This document shows positions 44,802-46,764 of a stretch of 46,764 nt of DNA, piece by piece. The number at the start of each line of letters is the position of its first letter. Within the stretch, counting starts at the first letter, position 1. This DNA is from Dictyobacter vulcani (lineage in GTDB: Bacteria; Chloroflexota; Ktedonobacteria; Ktedonobacterales; Ktedonobacteraceae), in NCBI RefSeq assembly GCF_008974265.1, contig NZ_BKZW01000007.1, forward strand, positions 1 through 46,764, written 5' to 3'. Position numbers and translations under genes: made by a program. Under the pieces are notes generated by a model. The model was not told the origin of the DNA. It ran no database searches and saw only the letters and a program-made list of their open reading frames with translations.

Positions 44802-46681
44802 ATGAAATTTTTTGCGAGCAGGTTGGCAGGGAGTAGCAGGTCTCCGTTGCAGCGTTTTATGCGCAGCTTTGAGAGTCCGCGCTATCTACTGAAATGGGTC
44901 TTTTTAAGTACGTTGATTGGCTGTATTGCTGGATTGGGAGCGATCGCTTTTTATGCGGCGATCCATTTTTCGACGAGTGTTTTTCTGGGTGGGATGGTTG
45001 GCTATCAGCCACCGGAGCCAGCCGGTGAGGGCGAGACGGTCGTTACCTCATTCTGGGCGGCGGCCCATCCATGGTTGTTGCCGTTGGTGACTGCGCTGGG
45101 TGGTTTGATCGCGGGCATTATTGTGTTTACCTTTGCGCCGGAGGCTGAGGGCCATGGTACTGATGCGGCGATTGCAGCCTTCCATGAAGGTAAGTCGATC
45201 CGGGCGCGGATTCCGCTGATCAAGCTGGTGGCATCGGCGATTACTATCGGCACCGGCGGCTCGGCTGGTCGGGAAGGTCCGGCGGCCCAGATCAGCGCGG
45301 GCTTTGGCTCGATCCTGGGTAGTGTGTTGCGCCTGGATGCGCAGGATCGGCGTATCGCACTGGCAACCGGCATCGGCGCAGGTATCGGCGCGATCTTCCG
45401 TGCTCCACTGGGAGGCGCGATCCTGGCGGCCGAGATCCTCTACCGCGATGACCTGGAGGTCGAAGCGCTGATTCCGGCCCTGCTGGCCTCGATCGTCGGC
45501 TATAGCATCTTCGGCGCCTGGTCCGGCTGGGATCCAATTTTCGCGACGCCCAATAATCTGGCCTTCTCGTCTCCGCCACAGTTGATCTACTATGTGGTGC
45601 TGGGACTGCTCTGCGGACTGGTTGGTCGCCTCTATTCTAATGGCTTCTATGGAATCACGCACATCTTCCATCATATCCCGCTCCCAACTGGTTCAAGCCA
45701 GCCGTCGGTGGATTGCTGGTAGGTCTGATCGGACTGATGATTCCGCAGGCCATCGGCCATGGGCTATGGCTGGGTACAGGTCAGCATGAAATCAAACTGG
45801 TCTGCTCTCAATTCCACTATGGATCGTGATTGCGCTCCCCTTCGTCAAGATCCTGACCACTGGACTCTCCATCGGCTCCGGTGGCTCCGGCGGTATCTTT
45901 GGTCCTGGTATGGTGATCGGTGGGATGCTCGGGGCGCTGGTGTGGCGGCTCTGCTATCATGTGCTGCCCGGTATTCCGGCTTCACCCGGACCCTTTGTGA
46001 TCGTGGGCATGATGGCCCTGTTCGGTGGTATCGCCCATGCGCCGATCGCAGTAATGCTGATGGTAGCTGAAATGACCGGTTAATCTCTCGCTCCTGGCCC
46101 CGGCCATGATCGCGGTCAGCCTGGCCTATCTGATCGTGGGACAGCAATCCATCTATAGTAGTCAGGTCGCCAACCGGGCGGATTCACCGGCCCATCGGCT
46201 CCAGTTCACCTTCCCATTGCTGGCTCGGCTATCAGCACGGCAGGCCATGAAACCGCTGGCCCGCCGCTTGCATCCCGAGATCCCGCTCAGTGAGGCAGCC
46301 ACGCTCTTCGCCGAGCAGAAACTGCGCGGCCTGCCAGTCATCGATGAACAGGAGAACCTGCTCGGCATCCTGACGCCCGGCGATATTGAGCGCACAGAGC
46401 CCTCGCTGCGCGCCAGCCGCACCGTCGGCGAGGCGATGAATCCTAAGTCTAAGTCCACCAGCATCAACGTCGAGGACACCCTCGACAATGTACTTGAGGA
46501 GCTGACGACGCAACGCATCAGCTGGGCACCCGTCATCGAGAGACAGCCGCTTGAACAGATGGAACATGTCCTCGGCATCATCTCGATCACCGACATCATG
46601 CGGCTCTACCGCCAGACCGCTCGCCGCGGACGAGCGCCCGCATCGACGGCCTGCTCCAGGAAAGCGTGCTACCACAAAGCT
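44802..46681 (+). CDS. CLC-family chloride channel/transporter with CBS domains (three to four frameshifts)
   Basis: ATG 44802 follows AAGGAAAGGAATTGT. Selectivity-filter and core motifs: GTGGSAGREGPAAQISAG (GREGP), APLGGAILAAEILYRDDLEV, and after the breaks GSGGSGGIFGPGMVIGGMLG (GxFxP) and HAPIAVMLMVAEMTG. Frame breaks are near 45687 and 45770-45800, and near 46080 where TGNLSLLAPAMIAVSLAYLI resumes. The C-terminal third holds two CBS domains (EIPLSEAATLFAEQKLRGLP, VIDEQENLLGILTPGDIE; STSINVEDTLDNVLEELTTQ, GIISITDIMRLY). A last break near 46635 gives RIDGLLQESVLPQS and TGA at 46679-46681. About 626 residues. It moves chloride (or fluoride) through the membrane; the CBS pair probably binds nucleotide. 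Confidence 0.86.
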
Positions 46682-46764
46682 GACCACTCTGGTATCAAAC
46701 AGGCCCAATAGAGACAGTTTTCATAGTGAGACCCTGAGCATCCCACACACGTGATTTTTATAGG
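46682..46764. other. Window end, no gene seen
   Basis: 83 bp after the CLC gene with no gene or clear hairpin. Confidence 0.5.

Overview
The window looks like accessory chromosome of a Ktedonobacteria-type member of Chloroflexota. This is an inference from moderate GC, many ECF sigma factors of the SnoaL-tailed (SigJ) kind, HEAT/LRR/TPR repeat proteins, a DUF2277 protein, and a dense load of insertion sequences, a group II intron and structured non-coding repeats. No rRNA, tRNA, CRISPR array or replication origin was seen.

Layout. 1-1215: tail of an IS110-family transposase, its 3' non-coding end with a 50-bp perfect palindrome, and a remnant of repeat family A. 1227-5351: a small hypothetical gene, a leucine-rich-repeat gene, a glycerophosphodiester phosphodiesterase gene and one A element. 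5363-9000: MFS transporter, TPR protein, GNAT acetyltransferase, DUF2277 protein. 9089-9612: A and C repeats and a terminator. 9625-12265: ferredoxin plus ferredoxin reductase operon and a lipoprotein. 12575-16542: an IscB insertion sequence (omegaRNA, iscB, right-end hairpin) whose iscB is split by a 2.4-kb group II intron. 16554-26208: VOC protein, UvrA-like ABC ATPase, orphan histidine kinase, two small membrane proteins, sigma/anti-sigma pair, dienelactone-hydrolase-like enzyme and a membrane protein. 26238-26937: composite A/B/C repeat. 27038-30690: HEAT-repeat gene split by a TnpB-type omegaRNA-like element. 30687-36652: phosphotransferase gene between two B repeats, FAD oxidoreductase, two SigJ-like sigma factors, an epimerase. 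36649-37857: triplicated A element. 37854-46681: HAD hydrolase, NRAMP-related transporter, broken MFS gene with an unexplained insert, F420-type oxidoreductase, TetR regulator and CLC chloride channel with CBS domains.

The strongest observation is the group II intron inside iscB. Joining position 13378 to 15797 restores the reading frame and the conserved stretch EYLLEKW...CAYCG, so a working omegaRNA-guided nuclease could be made after splicing. The second theme is a set of short non-coding mobile elements (families A, B, C) with long inverted ends and hairpins whose arms change together between copies. Their outer ends begin GTAG or GTAC, and in five genes the TAG at the element edge is the stop codon.

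Many genes here are broken by single-base shifts, almost all inside short runs of one base and each repairable by adding or removing one base of that run. This points to homopolymer errors in the read data more than to decay, so I annotate such genes over their full span as CDS and state where the frame breaks.
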